The notes: generated by a model not told the origin, from the letters alone. A stretch of DNA of 50,483 nt from Chloroflexota bacterium (GCA_016875735.1 VGOW01000023.1:1-50483), one strand, 5' to 3'. Counted from the stretch's first letter, positions 1 through 10,438 are shown. A program made the numbers and translations.

Positions 1-94
1 TTTCAAGACCGCGATTGAGACCTGCCTGCAAGAGATGCCCACCACTCATCGCGCCGCTTTACATTCATTGCTGACCTTGCGTTTTCAACTGTTT

Positions 95-641
95 TCAAAA
101 GCGCAGTTTGTGCCCGCGTGAAGTATAGATAACCCACAGATAGGCGAAGCAGGCGGCCAACATCAAGCGCATCACGCGAGTGGCGTCGCTCAAATGGCTG
201 TGGTTCAATTGAAAGCAAAGTGGCCTTTGCTCCCTTCAATCACCAGCCAAGCTATCGGAATGGCACGTTTGGCGTAATTCAAACTGACCATCAAGGTCAC
301 ACACCCCTGCGCGACCGCACTGCCATCCATAATGAACACCAGGGGACGCGCCTTCGCCAAGTTGGTCAGCAAAGGGCGCACAAAGGGCAGAAAATACAGG
401 CGAAACGTAATCGCTTCGTTTTGCACCCAACGGCTCATCTGCTTCACCCGGCTGTCGGGATGTACGTCGCCCGGAATTTTGCTGGCCAGCTTCGGCAGTT
501 GGCAACTTTTCCCCAAGACGATGCCGGTGACCATGTTAACCAGGGTGTCCAGATGCCGCGCCAAGTTCCCACGCGGTTCTTCGGGGAAAGTTGCTTCACG
601 GCTTGTTTTATGGCACGATGCGCTTGGCGGCTGTCACTCAT
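95..641 (-). pseudogene. Decayed IS4-like transposase remnant
   Basis: Three pieces of one transposase lie in different frames. The N-terminus begins with ATG at 641 (MSDSRQAHRA...), and near 591 one base appears missing, because the next frame continues as a sensible protein (residues LARHLDTLVNMVTG onward to 205). That middle piece has a first-Asp region of DDE type (VFIMDGSAVAQG) and a segment ending in EGSKGHF. It stops at 205, where the catalytic middle of the protein should follow. A third frame (about 204-95) gives a hydrophobic C-terminal-like segment (ATRVMRLMLAACFAYLW). I infer a frameshift plus an internal deletion that removed most of the catalytic domain. The IS4-type assignment rests on these motifs only. 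Terminal inverted repeats were not identified. Confidence 0.6.
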
Positions 642-828
642 GGCTTTGCTCCTGTTCTGTGAGAAGAACAAAAGCATAACCCGAGTTTCAGCCGCCCTTG
701 ACTTCAAAATAGTGCCCGGTAGTGAAGTATAGGATAGAAAGAAGATAAGGGCAAATGGGCAGGATGTCAGCACGGGCGCAACAGACTCCGCCGCAACCCT
801 GTTTTGACCGCCGCATGACAAGTGGGTG

Positions 829-863
829 AACAAAAACAAAAGCGCCCACATTGCTGTGGGCGC
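829..863 (-). terminator. Rho-independent terminator of the bactofilin gene
   Basis: A perfect 9-bp stem (GCGCCCACA at 842-850 pairing with 855-863, 4-base loop) is followed on the minus strand by a T-rich tract (829-841). It lies about 20 bases past the bactofilin stop codon. The stretch 642-828 holds no gene I can support. Confidence 0.85.
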
Positions 864-885
864 TGTGTTGCGCAACTGCCGGAAG

Positions 886-1326
886 TTACGATGCCGCCGC
901 CAAAGGCCTTTGGGCGAAAACGGGAATCTCCTCCTCGCGGACATTCCCATCGGTCATCTTCACCTGCCCGCGCAAGAAACCGCCTTCTTCGGTGGTGAAG
1001 GCTCCCGTGATCAAATCGCCGTAAATGCGGCCAGTGCGCATGATGTCCACTTTCTTCGCGGTGATGTTGCCCTTCACCGAACCGGCCACCGACACCGAGT
1101 CGGCGGAAATATTGGCGACAATGCGCGCGTTCTCGCCAATGACCAGCGGCCCCTTCACCATCAAACTGCCCTCGAACGCGCCGTCGATGCGCGCGCCCCC
1201 TTCGGTAACGATGTCACCTTTGAACGAAGAACCACTGCCAATCACGGACGTGATCTTTCCGTTGCCTGCCACCGGGGTGGGCGCGGACTCAGAGGCATTC
1301 TCTCTACCATTGGTGTGTCTAAACAT
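886..1326 (-). CDS. Bactofilin (polymer-forming cytoskeletal protein)
   Basis: 146 residues. The central part (about 27-125) is a run of short beta-strand repeats rich in G, V, I and A (for example GDIVTEGGARIDGAFEGSL, then GNITAKKVDIM), the right-handed beta-helix pattern of the bactofilin/DUF583 family. A short disordered, Pro-rich N-tail and a C-tail flank it. Bactofilins polymerise without nucleotide into filaments that act in cell shape, division-site or surface organisation. No transmembrane segment is seen. The start is supported by AAGGAA a few bases upstream and a strong promoter at 1380-1408. It is monocistronic, with its own terminator. Confidence 0.9.
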   Translation of the reverse strand: MFRHTNGRENASESAPTPVAGNGKITSVIGSGSSFKGDIVTEGGARIDGAFEGSLMVKGPLVIGENARIVANISADSVSVAGSVKGNITAKKVDIMRTGRIYGDLITGAFTTEEGGFLRGQVKMTDGNVREEEIPVFAQRPLAAAS

Positions 1327-1379
1327 GAGTGTTCCTTGAAAAATGAGAACAAAGGGCTACTGCCTGAAAAGCCACGCAC

Positions 1380-1408
1380 AGTATAGCCAGCGGACTCCCC
1401 AATGTCAA
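1380..1408 (-). promoter_or_regulatory. Sigma-70-type promoter for the bactofilin gene
   Basis: On the minus strand there is TTGACA, a 17-base spacer, then TATACT. This predicts a leader of roughly 45 bases before the ATG at 1326. It is a near-consensus match with ideal spacing. Confidence 0.75.
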
Positions 1409-1536
1409 CCGTCGTTTTTCATACTCAGTGGATTGTATGTTCTGTTTTTTCCTCAAACTGCCGTGTTTTTGGGCAAAAACCAAAATGTTGAAGTTTGGCA
1501 AAGTTTTTGCCTTCTTGCCATAATAATCACGGAAAC

Positions 1537-2367
1537 TTACAGGCCGCCGTCTCCGACCAGCTCCCTCATCGGCGCTCGCTCGAACCGGATCGGCTCACCG
1601 ATCATCCGCGATGCGAGTTCCGAGGGGTGCGGCGGCTGGCCGGTGGTGAATGCGGCAATCGATCCGTTGTTTCGATGGGGCGCGGACTCCGGCGCGGCGA
1701 CGATCACTCGCCCAACCTGCCGCACCACTGCGGGCGCCGGATCGATAATCCGCACCTTTGGGCCCACCGCTTCGGCAATGGCCGGGATGAGAAAGGGGAA
1801 GTGGGTACAGCCGAGAACGAGTGAGTCGATCCCGGCTTCGAGCAGAGGGTCGAGGTCGTCGTGGAGGAGTCGGCGAGTGGCGGGAGAGTCGAAGTCGCCG
1901 GACTCCACTTGAGTCACGAGGCCGGGGCAGGCGCGCGGTATCACCGTCACCCCGTTGGCGAATCGATCCACGACACTGGCGAACACTTCACTCTGCACAG
2001 TGGATTGAGTGGCGATCACTCCCACCACCCGGCTTTGAGTGTGCTCGGCGGCGGGCTTCACGGCGGGTTCCATTCCCACGAACGGAACGTGCGGGAAGGT
2101 TTGGCGCAGATGGGTGAGCGCGGCGGCGGAGGCGGTGTTGCAGGCGACGACGATGACCTTTGCGCCGCGGGCGAGGAGGAAACGAGTGATCTGTTCGGCG
2201 AAGCGGCGGATTTCGTCGGCGGGGCGGGGGCCGTAGGGCAGGCGGCCCTGATCGGCAAAATAGAGGAGGCTTTCGCCCGGCAGCTGTCGCCGCACTTCTC
2301 TCAGCACCGACAGCCCGCCGAGTCCCGAGTCAAATATGCCGATGGGTTTCGAATCGACAGCGCTCAT
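1537..2367 (-). CDS. murI: Glutamate racemase
   Basis: 276 residues, the usual length. It interconverts L- and D-glutamate without cofactor, supplying D-Glu for peptidoglycan. The N-terminal motif GIFDSGLGGLSVL is diagnostic. The two catalytic cysteines sit in ACNTAS (Cys76) and GCTHFP (Cys187), in the expected order and spacing. The substrate-loop residues DQGRLPYG are also present. It lies downstream of the PuuD-like hydrolase on the same strand, separated by a palindromic repeat, so cotranscription is possible but unproven. The C-terminus extends about 20 residues past the conserved domain. Confidence 0.95.
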   Translation of the reverse strand: MSAVDSKPIGIFDSGLGGLSVLREVRRQLPGESLLYFADQGRLPYGPRPADEIRRFAEQITRFLLARGAKVIVVACNTASAAALTHLRQTFPHVPFVGMEPAVKPAAEHTQSRVVGVIATQSTVQSEVFASVVDRFANGVTVIPRACPGLVTQVESGDFDSPATRRLLHDDLDPLLEAGIDSLVLGCTHFPFLIPAIAEAVGPKVRIIDPAPAVVRQVGRVIVAAPESAPHRNNGSIAAFTTGQPPHPSELASRMIGEPIRFERAPMRELVGDGGL

Positions 2368-2373
2368 TTGGGG

Positions 2374-2461
2374 AACGCGGATGACGCTGATTTGGCGGAT
2401 GAACTCAGATTCTTTTTATTTGAATCTATCCGCGAAAATCTATTTGATCCGCGTCATCCGC
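2374..2461. repeat. Imperfect palindromic intergenic repeat
   Basis: Left arm starting CGCGGATGACGC and right arm ending GCGTCATCCGCG are reverse complements. An inner AGATTC/GAATCT pair closes a T-rich loop. The element fills the gap between the PuuD-like gene and murI and could fold into a long hairpin in the transcript. It belongs to the same general class as the heptad repeats elsewhere in the window, but its period is less regular. Confidence 0.7.
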
Positions 2462-2469
2462 GTGCCGGG

Positions 2470-3186
2470 TTAACGTGCCGCTTTCACGAGTTCTGCGAAC
2501 AGCCCGCGCATCTCGGATCGGTCTTGCAACCATTCGGGGTGCCACTGCACGCCGAGCGCGAATCGGTGTCCGGGCACTTCGATGGCTTCGATGATTCCGT
2601 CGGGCGCGCGGGCGACGATGTCTACGCCGGGCGCGGCCTCGCGGATCGATTGATGATGCAGGCTGTTCACTTCCGCAATCGGTTTGCCAATGATGCGCGA
2701 GAGTGTTGTGTCTTCGCCAATGGCAACCGGGTGCGCGAGGTGATTGCGCGGGTAGCCGGGAAAGTAATCGTGTTTGAGCGGGGCGGGGGTTTGAGAGGCG
2801 ATGTCCCCGTAGAGTGCGCCGCCGAGCGCCACGTTCATCACCTGCGTCCCGCGGCAGATTCCGAGAAACGGCTTGTCTTCGTTCACAGCCCAGCGAATGA
2901 GAGTCAATTCGATCCGATCCCGATCAGAATCGAAGCCATACATTGTTGGATGGGCCTCGATGTTGAGGAGATCAGGATCGATGTCGCCGCCGCCGGAGAA
3001 GACGAAGCCATCGAGCCGCGCGAACAACTCGCGCAATTCCGTTTCATCCAGCCCGAGCGGGATCATCACCGGGAGGCCGCCACCGCGCCGCACCGACTCG
3101 ACGTACGGGATCATCAGGCCGAAGACATCGCGTTTGCCTTCATCCGAATCGCGGCGGTGGGTGGTGATGCCGATGAGGGGTTTCAC
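2470..3186 (-). CDS. Gamma-glutamyl-gamma-aminobutyrate hydrolase-like (peptidase C26)
   Basis: 238 residues, class-I glutamine amidotransferase fold. The oxyanion/turn region is FSGGGDIDP, the nucleophile Cys111 lies in LGICRG, and the His/Glu pair is in GVQWHPE near 213-219. NSLHHQ matches the PuuD family signature. Family members cleave gamma-glutamyl amides, such as gamma-glutamyl-GABA in polyamine breakdown, in the cytoplasm. The substrate here cannot be read from sequence. Its immediate neighbours (murI, rplS) say nothing about a pathway. Confidence 0.88.
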   Translation of the reverse strand: MKPLIGITTHRRDSDEGKRDVFGLMIPYVESVRRGGGLPVMIPLGLDETELRELFARLDGFVFSGGGDIDPDLLNIEAHPTMYGFDSDRDRIELTLIRWAVNEDKPFLGICRGTQVMNVALGGALYGDIASQTPAPLKHDYFPGYPRNHLAHPVAIGEDTTLSRIIGKPIAEVNSLHHQSIREAAPGVDIVARAPDGIIEAIEVPGHRFALGVQWHPEWLQDRSEMRGLFAELVKAAR

Positions 3187-3187
3187 A

Positions 3188-3300
3188 GCAGCCAGAAGTC
3201 AGCAGCCAGTAGTCAGAAGAAACAGCAAAGTCAGAAGAAGGGCAATAGGATGATCGCTCCCACTTCTGACTTCTGATTTCCGGCTTCTCGCTTCTGAAAC
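3188..3300. repeat. Heptad repeat, opposed arrays (CAGAAGT / CTTCTGA type)
   Basis: Seven-base units run from about 3191 (GCCAGAA, GTCAGCA, GCCAGTA, GTCAGAA). The reverse-complement units sit at 3262-3296 (ACTTCTG twice, ATTTCCG, GCTTCTC, GCTTCTG). The two arrays could form an imperfect hairpin between rplS and the PuuD-like gene. Confidence 0.85.
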
Positions 3301-3651
3301 TTACGCTTCTCGTTTTTCGCGCAGGCGGGCTTTCTTGCCCGTGAGGCCGCGCAGGTAATACAACTGCGCGCGGCGGACGGAGGCATGGCGCACAACTTCG
3401 ACTTTCTCGATGCGCGGTGAGCGGAGGAGGAAGGTGCGCTCGACGCCGATGCCGTGCGAGGCGGTGCGGCGCACAGTGAAGTTGGCGTTGTTGCCGGTGT
3501 TGCGCAGGCGGATGATGGTGCCTTTGAATTCTTGGACGCGCTCTTTGTCGCCTTCTTTGATACGAACGTGCACACTGACCGAGTCGCCGGGTTGGAGTTG
3601 AGGGATACGAGAGTTGGGGGTGGCTTCGACAGCCTTGAGGAAGTCGGGCAT
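3301..3651 (-). CDS. rplS: Large-subunit ribosomal protein bL19
   Basis: 116 residues, normal length. Typical bL19 features are [29 protein letters not shown], the HGIGVERTF loop and a C-terminal basic tail ([16 protein letters not shown]). It sits at the subunit interface of the ribosome. In many bacteria rplS follows trmD/rimM. Here it stands with non-ribosomal genes. A heptad repeat begins right at its stop codon. Confidence 0.97.
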   Translation of the reverse strand: MPDFLKAVEATPNSRIPQLQPGDSVSVHVRIKEGDKERVQEFKGTIIRLRNTGNNANFTVRRTASHGIGVERTFLLRSPRIEKVEVVRHASVRRAQLYYLRGLTGKKARLREKREA

Positions 3652-4013
3652 GGCTGGGTTCCTGCGCTTTCACTAGACAAAATTTCACCGCCCACACTTC
3701 GGGCGGCGGATTGGGATTTTACCATGAGGCAGGGAGGCAAGTCTAGGGTTTGGAAAAAGATGTAAAATGGCGAGCGGTGGAAGTCTATGGCAGTCACAAA
3801 TATTCGCCGGGCTCACACCCGCCATCCTTACATTGAGCAAAGGAAGAGTGTCTGTGGCGGCAAACCCGTCGATGAAACCCAACTTGAATGAGGCGCGGCC
3901 TCAGGGTTGGTTACAGCCGATTGACTCCGCCTCTGCAATGCCCCCTAAAAAACCATGCGGTTCAGTCAAACCCGATCCGCCTGAGAATCCAACCGAACCC
4001 TATTGCCCCACGC
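3652..4013. other. Intergenic stretch without a supported gene
   Basis: About 360 bases between the divergent rplS and the membrane-protein gene. Open frames here have unlikely composition (Pro/Asn-rich, no domain). A TAAAAT box on the minus strand near 3717-3722 could serve rplS, but no good -35 was seen at proper spacing. Confidence 0.5.
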
Positions 4014-4877
4014 ATGAGCCAGCCATTTCTTTCAACAATCGCAACAACCTTTTCGGCCACTTTCAACCGCCTGAGATCAATTCAGTCCACCAATCCAGAA
4101 TTGACTCCTGAAAACTGGTGTCAGGCTCAGCCATGTGTCACAATCAAACTGGCTGCGAAAGAGATCATTCTCACTCAACCCTCCTCAACAGTTTTTGTTT
4201 ATTCTCTGGGTGTTCTAACCACCGGGGTCGGGCTTAACTTCCTGTGGCGCCAAGGCCACGAGGCCTCTCGGATGTGGTGGGGCATCGCGATGGTGCTGTG
4301 GGGAATTGGCGCGCTGCTGGCTGGAACCAGCTATCAGGCGTTTGGCTACCAGATCAAATGCGCGGGACAGAAAACATGCGCCTGGACAAGTTGGTGGGAG
4401 GTGATTTATCTGATGTTCCAGCAGGTGAGCATGGACGCGCTCCTGGTGGCGGTGGCTTATTCCTGCGCCACCGCAGTATGGCGACAAGCCTTGCTGGGTT
4501 ATGCTCTGGCCGGCGCGGTGATCTACGTCAGCATGACCTTCATCGGAGCGATCATTCCTGTTAAATCACTGATCACCTTTGAGTTGATGGTCGGGGTCTC
4601 GACTCCGATATGTCTTTTCGTCCTCGGCCTAAACAGTTGGCGCTACTATACCTACAACACCTCGATGGACTTGGCCTTGACAGTGGCATGGGTGTTGCTC
4701 CTCGCCGCCATGCTGGCGTATTGGCTCTACGACAAATCTGATCTCACAGCCCGCCTGTGGGCAAAAGGCAAAGGGGTGTGGTTCTCTCAGAATGACGTGC
4801 TGCACATCGGCCTCATTCTGTGGATGATCTATATTGCAATCGTCCTGACCACCCGCATCAACGATTATCCAGCCTAG
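4014..4877 (+). CDS. Seven-transmembrane protein of unknown function
   Basis: From about residue 55 onward seven hydrophobic segments are visible, beginning with TVFVYSLGVLTTGVG and ending with LHIGLILWMIYIAIVLTT. Short polar loops separate them, one with two cysteines (KCAGQKTC). The layout resembles small uncharacterised 7-TM families (DUF6962-like), but I cannot assign it firmly. The start is uncertain. ATG at 4014 and ATG at 3888 are in frame, yet the region before about 4170 looks non-coding and neither has a clear Shine-Dalgarno sequence, so the true start may be a rare codon near 4160-4190. The MDR gene follows 16 bases downstream. Confidence 0.6.
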   Translation: MSQPFLSTIATTFSATFNRLRSIQSTNPELTPENWCQAQPCVTIKLAAKEIILTQPSSTVFVYSLGVLTTGVGLNFLWRQGHEASRMWWGIAMVLWGIGALLAGTSYQAFGYQIKCAGQKTCAWTSWWEVIYLMFQQVSMDALLVAVAYSCATAVWRQALLGYALAGAVIYVSMTFIGAIIPVKSLITFELMVGVSTPICLFVLGLNSWRYYTYNTSMDLALTVAWVLLLAAMLAYWLYDKSDLTARLWAKGKGVWFSQNDVLHIGLILWMIYIAIVLTTRINDYPA

Positions 4878-4893
4878 CAGGAGTCAAATTTTC

Positions 4894-5937
4894 ATGCCAA
4901 CAGAAACGATGCGAGCCATGTTGCTGACCGGCTTTGGGGGTTACGAGAAGTTGGAATATCGGCCGGATATGCCAATCGCCGCGCCGGGTGAGGCCGAGGT
5001 GCTGGTCAAAGTGGCGGCTTGCGGGATCAATAACACCGACCTCTGGACTCGCGAAGGCGCCTACGGAACAAACGAGCAATCGGGTTGGCAGGGCGGCGCC
5101 TTTCACTTCCCCCGCATTCAAGGCGCCGACATCGTTGGCCGGATCGTCAAAGTTGGCGGCAAGGTTCCCCAAGAACGGTTGGGGGCGCGGGTGATGGTCA
5201 ACCCAACCGTGTATGCGGGCGAGGGGGAGGGTTTGTTCGCCGCCGCCTATATCGGCAGTGAAAGAGACGGCGGGTTTGCCGAATACGCTTGTGTGCCGGA
5301 TAGCAACGCGCATGAGATCGACTCTCCGCTCAGCGACGCGGAACTGGCAACCTTTATGACCGCGTACCTCACGGCCGAGCATATGTTGAACCGCGCCGAA
5401 GTTACCGCCGATGAGACGGTGCTGATCACCGGAGCCTCGGGCGGTGTTGGGTCGGCCCTTGTGCAACTGGCGCGCGCGCGCGGCGCCCGCGTGGTCGCCG
5501 TCATCGGGAAAGAAAAGGCCGGGCATCTGGCCGCTCTGGGCGTGGCTGGCGTTATTTTCAGAGGCGAAGCAGATTACGCGGGAGCCGTTCAAAGACAACT
5601 GTCATCCAGCACGGTGGATGTGGTCGCCGACATTGTGGGCGGCGAGCAAGTCGCTCGCCTGATCGATCTGCTCCGAGTGGGCGGGCGATACGTCACCGCC
5701 GGCGCAATCGCCGGGCCGCTGGTCACGGTTGATTGGCGCAAACTCTATTTGAAGCATTTGACTGTTCTCGGATCAACGATGGGAACCCAATCCGAGAGCA
5801 AACAGATTGTGGCCTACGTCGCCTCCGGCAAACTCAAGCCCCTGCTCGCAGGCGTTTACCCATTGGAACAACTCGCGCAAGCCCAGAGAGATTTCAAACA
5901 AAAGACTCATTTCGGGAAGCTGGTGATAGTGCCATGA
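4894..5937 (+). CDS. MDR-family (zinc-independent) NADPH:quinone reductase-like oxidoreductase
   Basis: 347 residues. The N-terminal GroES-like domain carries ACGINNTDLW. The cofactor domain has the glycine motif GASGGVGSALVQLA, typical of NADPH-binding quinone reductase/crotonyl-type MDR enzymes. The four structural-zinc cysteines of true alcohol dehydrogenases are absent. AGGAG at 4879-4883 supports ATG 4894; ATG 4909 is an alternative. It is probably cotranscribed with the preceding membrane protein, and a strong hairpin terminator follows. Substrate unknown. Confidence 0.85.
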   Translation: MPTETMRAMLLTGFGGYEKLEYRPDMPIAAPGEAEVLVKVAACGINNTDLWTREGAYGTNEQSGWQGGAFHFPRIQGADIVGRIVKVGGKVPQERLGARVMVNPTVYAGEGEGLFAAAYIGSERDGGFAEYACVPDSNAHEIDSPLSDAELATFMTAYLTAEHMLNRAEVTADETVLITGASGGVGSALVQLARARGARVVAVIGKEKAGHLAALGVAGVIFRGEADYAGAVQRQLSSSTVDVVADIVGGEQVARLIDLLRVGGRYVTAGAIAGPLVTVDWRKLYLKHLTVLGSTMGTQSESKQIVAYVASGKLKPLLAGVYPLEQLAQAQRDFKQKTHFGKLVIVP

Positions 5938-5944
5938 GAAAGCA

Positions 5945-5977
5945 AAACCTCACAGGTCTTGAAGGCCTGTGAGGTTT
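5945..5977. terminator. Bidirectional hairpin terminator between convergent genes
   Basis: A 12-bp perfect stem (AAACCTCACAGG pairing with CCTGTGAGGTTT, 9-base loop) lies between the MDR gene (plus) and icd (minus). A/T tracts on both sides fit a two-way terminator. Confidence 0.8.
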
Positions 5978-5992
5978 AGAAACAAATCCAAA

Positions 5993-7408
<1,416 letters not shown>

Positions 7409-7465
7409 TGGGACTCTCCTGTGAGTTTTGTTTTTATTTTGGCGTCGGTTGCGGCGCGAGCGGCA

Positions 7466-9211
7466 TTATAGCACGCGCGATCGCTGACGATGGGTGAGCC
7501 GCTTGCTTTGCTTGTAGGGGAAGATGTCGATGACTTCACCCGCGCGATGGCGCTGTTGAAGTTTGATCCAGAAGTCCACGCCGAGCAGATCGCCGTGAGT
7601 CTCGGTGAACAGCGCGCGCAGGTCGCCGGGAAAGCCGAGAAAGGTGAGAATCTCTTCGGGGAAGATGTCGTTGGGGCCGACGTAAAACCACGGCTCGCCG
7701 TCGAACTCTTCTTCGGCGGTGCTGGCGCGCGGCATCTCGCGGAAGTTGCAATCGGTGACGAGGCACAGTTCATCGTAATCGTAAAAGACCACGCGCCCGT
7801 GCCGGGTGACGCCGAAGTTTTTGAGCAGAAGGTCGCCGGGAAAGACGTTGGTGGCGGCGAGGTCTTTGATGGCCTGCCCATAATCCACCACCGCATCGTG
7901 GGCGGCCACTGGGTCAGCGGCGCGGATATACAAGTTGAGCGGGGTGAGACGCCGTTCGGTGTAGAGGTGTTTGATCGTCACCCGATCGCCATTCACCGAT
8001 ACACTGCCGGGCGCCGTCTCCAATAACTCGGCCAGCAGTTCCGCCGAGAATCGTTTTTTGTCGAACTGCAAATGCTCGAACCCCTGCGCGTCCACCAACC
8101 GCCCGGCGCGGTCATGATTGAATACCAACTGATACTTTTCCATCACCTCCCGCCGCGTCGTCGTCTTGGGATAAGCAAACTTGTCTCTGATGATCTTGAA
8201 GACAATATCGTACGAGGGCAGGGTGAACACGGTCATCACCATGCCCCGATCGCCCGGCGCGAGCTCGAACAGATCGTCAGAGTGATCGAGATGGCGCATG
8301 AGATCGCGGTACAGTTCGGTTTTGCCGTGCTTGTGTTCGCCGATGGAAATGTACAACTCGGCCACCCGTTTGTTGGGCATGATCGATTTGAGGAACTCGA
8401 TCAGTTCGTGCGGATGTTTGGCTTCGACGTGAAAGTACGAGCGGGTGAAACTGAAGACGATGCTGGCTTCATTCTGAGTCAACAGCGCCGCATCCACCAC
8501 GATGCCCTGCCCGTTGTTGAGCAGTGGCAGCACGAGAGGGATGCAGTGCCCCTCGCGGCAGATGCGGCCAATGAGGTACGCGCCTTTGTTGCGATAGAAC
8601 ACCGGCTTCAGCATTTCCACCCGGTCGGTTTTGTGCGCGCCCCACTCCCATTCGGGGGGCAAAGCGCGATCCACATCCTCGGCGGCCAGCGCCGCATCCC
8701 GATCCACATTTTGATACGGAATCTTGAAGCGGTAACTGAGGAGTATTCTTTTGATCAGGTCTTTGGTGCTGTTGTGGCAGGCGAAGCGGCGATAGATGAG
8801 CGCCCTCTGCCGTGCGGGTGGAGGAGAGAGCTCGGCGGCCACGTATTCAATGCGCGCATCAATCCCAACGGTGACGAGGATGCGGCGGGTGACCGAATTA
8901 AAAAAGGTCTTCGCCAGCATCGCATCCCCCCGCTCGGCGGCGAGCGATGAGTAGCGCCCTTTCATCGCCGACCACAGGGCTTTGTTCTTCGCTTTGTTTT
9001 TCAGCGCCGCCTGCAAGTGGGCAACAACTTGATCGACGACTTTGGCTCGCGCCTCCAATCGCTCGCGCATGTCGCGCTGAACGCCCTGCCAGTCTTGGCT
9101 CTCGAAGCGCGATTGGGCCCGCCGGGTGATCGCCGCAAACTTCCGCCGATACTCGTCGAAACCGTCGTAAATGATCTTCGAGCCGCGCTGCGCCAAAGGC
9201 CAACGACGCAT
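7466..9211 (-). CDS. aceK: Isocitrate dehydrogenase kinase/phosphatase
   Basis: 581 residues, the usual AceK length. The bifunctional enzyme phosphorylates Icd to turn it off and send isocitrate to the glyoxylate bypass, or dephosphorylates it. The family core is clear: YDIVFKIIRDKFAYPK in the N-lobe, then KDLAATNVFPGDLLLKNFG and VTRHGRVVFYDYDELC. The Asp in FPGD (around 458) and the metal-site Asp in YDYDE (around 475) match the catalytic positions described for E. coli. The start codon directly abuts the aminotransferase stop (TAG 9212-9214, ATG 9209-9211), so translation is probably coupled. AceK is best known from Proteobacteria; no isocitrate lyase or malate synthase lies in this window. 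Confidence 0.95.
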   Translation of the reverse strand: MRRWPLAQRGSKIIYDGFDEYRRKFAAITRRAQSRFESQDWQGVQRDMRERLEARAKVVDQVVAHLQAALKNKAKNKALWSAMKGRYSSLAAERGDAMLAKTFFNSVTRRILVTVGIDARIEYVAAELSPPPARQRALIYRRFACHNSTKDLIKRILLSYRFKIPYQNVDRDAALAAEDVDRALPPEWEWGAHKTDRVEMLKPVFYRNKGAYLIGRICREGHCIPLVLPLLNNGQGIVVDAALLTQNEASIVFSFTRSYFHVEAKHPHELIEFLKSIMPNKRVAELYISIGEHKHGKTELYRDLMRHLDHSDDLFELAPGDRGMVMTVFTLPSYDIVFKIIRDKFAYPKTTTRREVMEKYQLVFNHDRAGRLVDAQGFEHLQFDKKRFSAELLAELLETAPGSVSVNGDRVTIKHLYTERRLTPLNLYIRAADPVAAHDAVVDYGQAIKDLAATNVFPGDLLLKNFGVTRHGRVVFYDYDELCLVTDCNFREMPRASTAEEEFDGEPWFYVGPNDIFPEEILTFLGFPGDLRALFTETHGDLLGVDFWIKLQQRHRAGEVIDIFPYKQSKRLTHRQRSRVL

Positions 9212-10324
9212 CTACCTTCCCAAAATTTCTCGCAGGGCTTCGGCCAGCAGGGCTATATTCTCGCGGCGGCTCGAAAAACCCATCAGCCCCACGCGCCAAA
9301 TGCGGCCCTTGAGCGGCCCGAACCCTCCGGCGATTTCGACGTTAAACTCGTCGCGCAGTCGGGCGCGCACGGCGGCCTCATCCGCGCCGCCCGGCGCAAC
9401 CACCGTCGTCAGCGGCGGCAAACGATTCTTCGTCGTGACGTGAAAACTGAGATCCAGCTCTTCCAGTTTCTTCCACAGATACTCCGCATTCTCGCGGTGA
9501 CGCCGCCACCGAGCCTCCAACCCTTCTTCTAAAACCAAGCGCAGTCCCTCGCGGAAGCCATAATGCAGAGTCGTGGAGGGCGTGTGATGATACGCGCGAT
9601 CCTTGCTCCAATACTTTTCGATCAGTGTGAGATCGAGATACCAGTTGGGCACTTTGCTCTTGCGCGCCAGTAAAACTTCCCGCGCCCGATCGCTCGCGGT
9701 GAACGGCGCGAGTCCGGGCGGGCAGCCGAGGCATTTCTGCGATCCGCTGTAGGCCACGTCCACGCCCCACTCGTCAATCTTCAGCGGCGTGCCGCCGAGC
9801 GAAGTCACACAATCCACCATCAGCAATGCGCCGTAGCGGTGAACGATGTGGGCGATGCCCTCCAACGGCTGCAATGCGCCGGTGGAGGTTTCGGCGTGAA
9901 CGAGGGCCGCCATTTTCGTCGGGCCGCCGGTCGCCAGCGCATCCTCGATCTCGTCGGGCGCGAACACTTCGCCCCACGGCTTTTCGATGCGAGTCACCGT
10001 CGCGCCGTATCGCGCCGCCATTTCGCACATGCGCTCGCTGAAGAATCCGTTGCACCCCACGATCACCCGGTCGCCCGGCTCGAGGAAGTTGCAAAGGGCG
10101 GCTTCCATTCCGGTGCTGCCCGTTCCCGAAAGCGGCAGGGTGAGAGTGTTCTTCGTCATGAACACTTCGCGCAGCAGTGATTGCTCTTCGTCCATCAGCC
10201 CCAGCCATTCGGGATCGAGATAACCGATGAGCGGAGTGGACATGGCCCTGAGCACGCGCGGGTGCACCGCGCTGGGGCCGGGGCCGAGCAGAAGACGAGG
10301 AGACGGATTGAGATCGGTTGCCAT
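9212..10324 (-). CDS. Alanine/serine-glyoxylate-type aminotransferase (class V)
   Basis: 370 residues. It is a PLP enzyme with LLGPGPSAVHPRVL at the N-terminus, the phosphate-binding region GTGSTGMEA, the Asp of MVDCVTSLGG, and the PLP lysine Lys197 in SGSQKCLGCPPG. This is the AGXT/PucG pattern, transferring an amino group to glyoxylate (glycine formed) from alanine, serine or a ureide. The start is ATG 10324, preceded by AAAGGAA. A longer frame to 10435 runs only through repeat DNA and is rejected. Being fused back-to-back with aceK, it ties the operon to glyoxylate handling. Confidence 0.9.
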   Translation of the reverse strand: MATDLNPSPRLLLGPGPSAVHPRVLRAMSTPLIGYLDPEWLGLMDEEQSLLREVFMTKNTLTLPLSGTGSTGMEAALCNFLEPGDRVIVGCNGFFSERMCEMAARYGATVTRIEKPWGEVFAPDEIEDALATGGPTKMAALVHAETSTGALQPLEGIAHIVHRYGALLMVDCVTSLGGTPLKIDEWGVDVAYSGSQKCLGCPPGLAPFTASDRAREVLLARKSKVPNWYLDLTLIEKYWSKDRAYHHTPSTTLHYGFREGLRLVLEEGLEARWRRHRENAEYLWKKLEELDLSFHVTTKNRLPPLTTVVAPGGADEAAVRARLRDEFNVEIAGGFGPLKGRIWRVGLMGFSSRRENIALLAEALREILGR

Positions 10325-10365
10325 AGTCGATTCCTTTGAGTTGTCGTAGAGCATGAATTCTTCCA

Positions 10366-10436
10366 CGAAGCCGCGCGAAGGGTCACGAAGAAAAGCGTTT
10401 TGTTTCGTGCGCCTTCGTGTAACTTCGTGGATCACG
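10366..10436. repeat. Intergenic inverted repeat (CACGAAG / CTTCGTG type)
   Basis: Two copies of CACGAAG on the left face two of CTTCGTG on the right around a T-rich centre. The element fills the gap between the FAD oxidoreductase stop and the aminotransferase start and could act as an RNA hairpin inside the operon. Confidence 0.75.
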
Positions 10437-10438
10437 TA

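Noticed and set aside
1861-3276. 471-codon plus-strand open frame
   Set aside because: Antisense to murI and the PuuD-like gene, both with full catalytic motifs.
3767-4111. 114-codon plus-strand open frame upstream of the 7-TM gene
   Set aside because: Pro/Asn-rich, no hydrophobic pattern or domain, no ribosome-binding site.
10325-10435. N-terminal extension of the aminotransferase
   Set aside because: It is encoded by the inverted repeat and is not homologous. ATG 10324 has a proper Shine-Dalgarno sequence.
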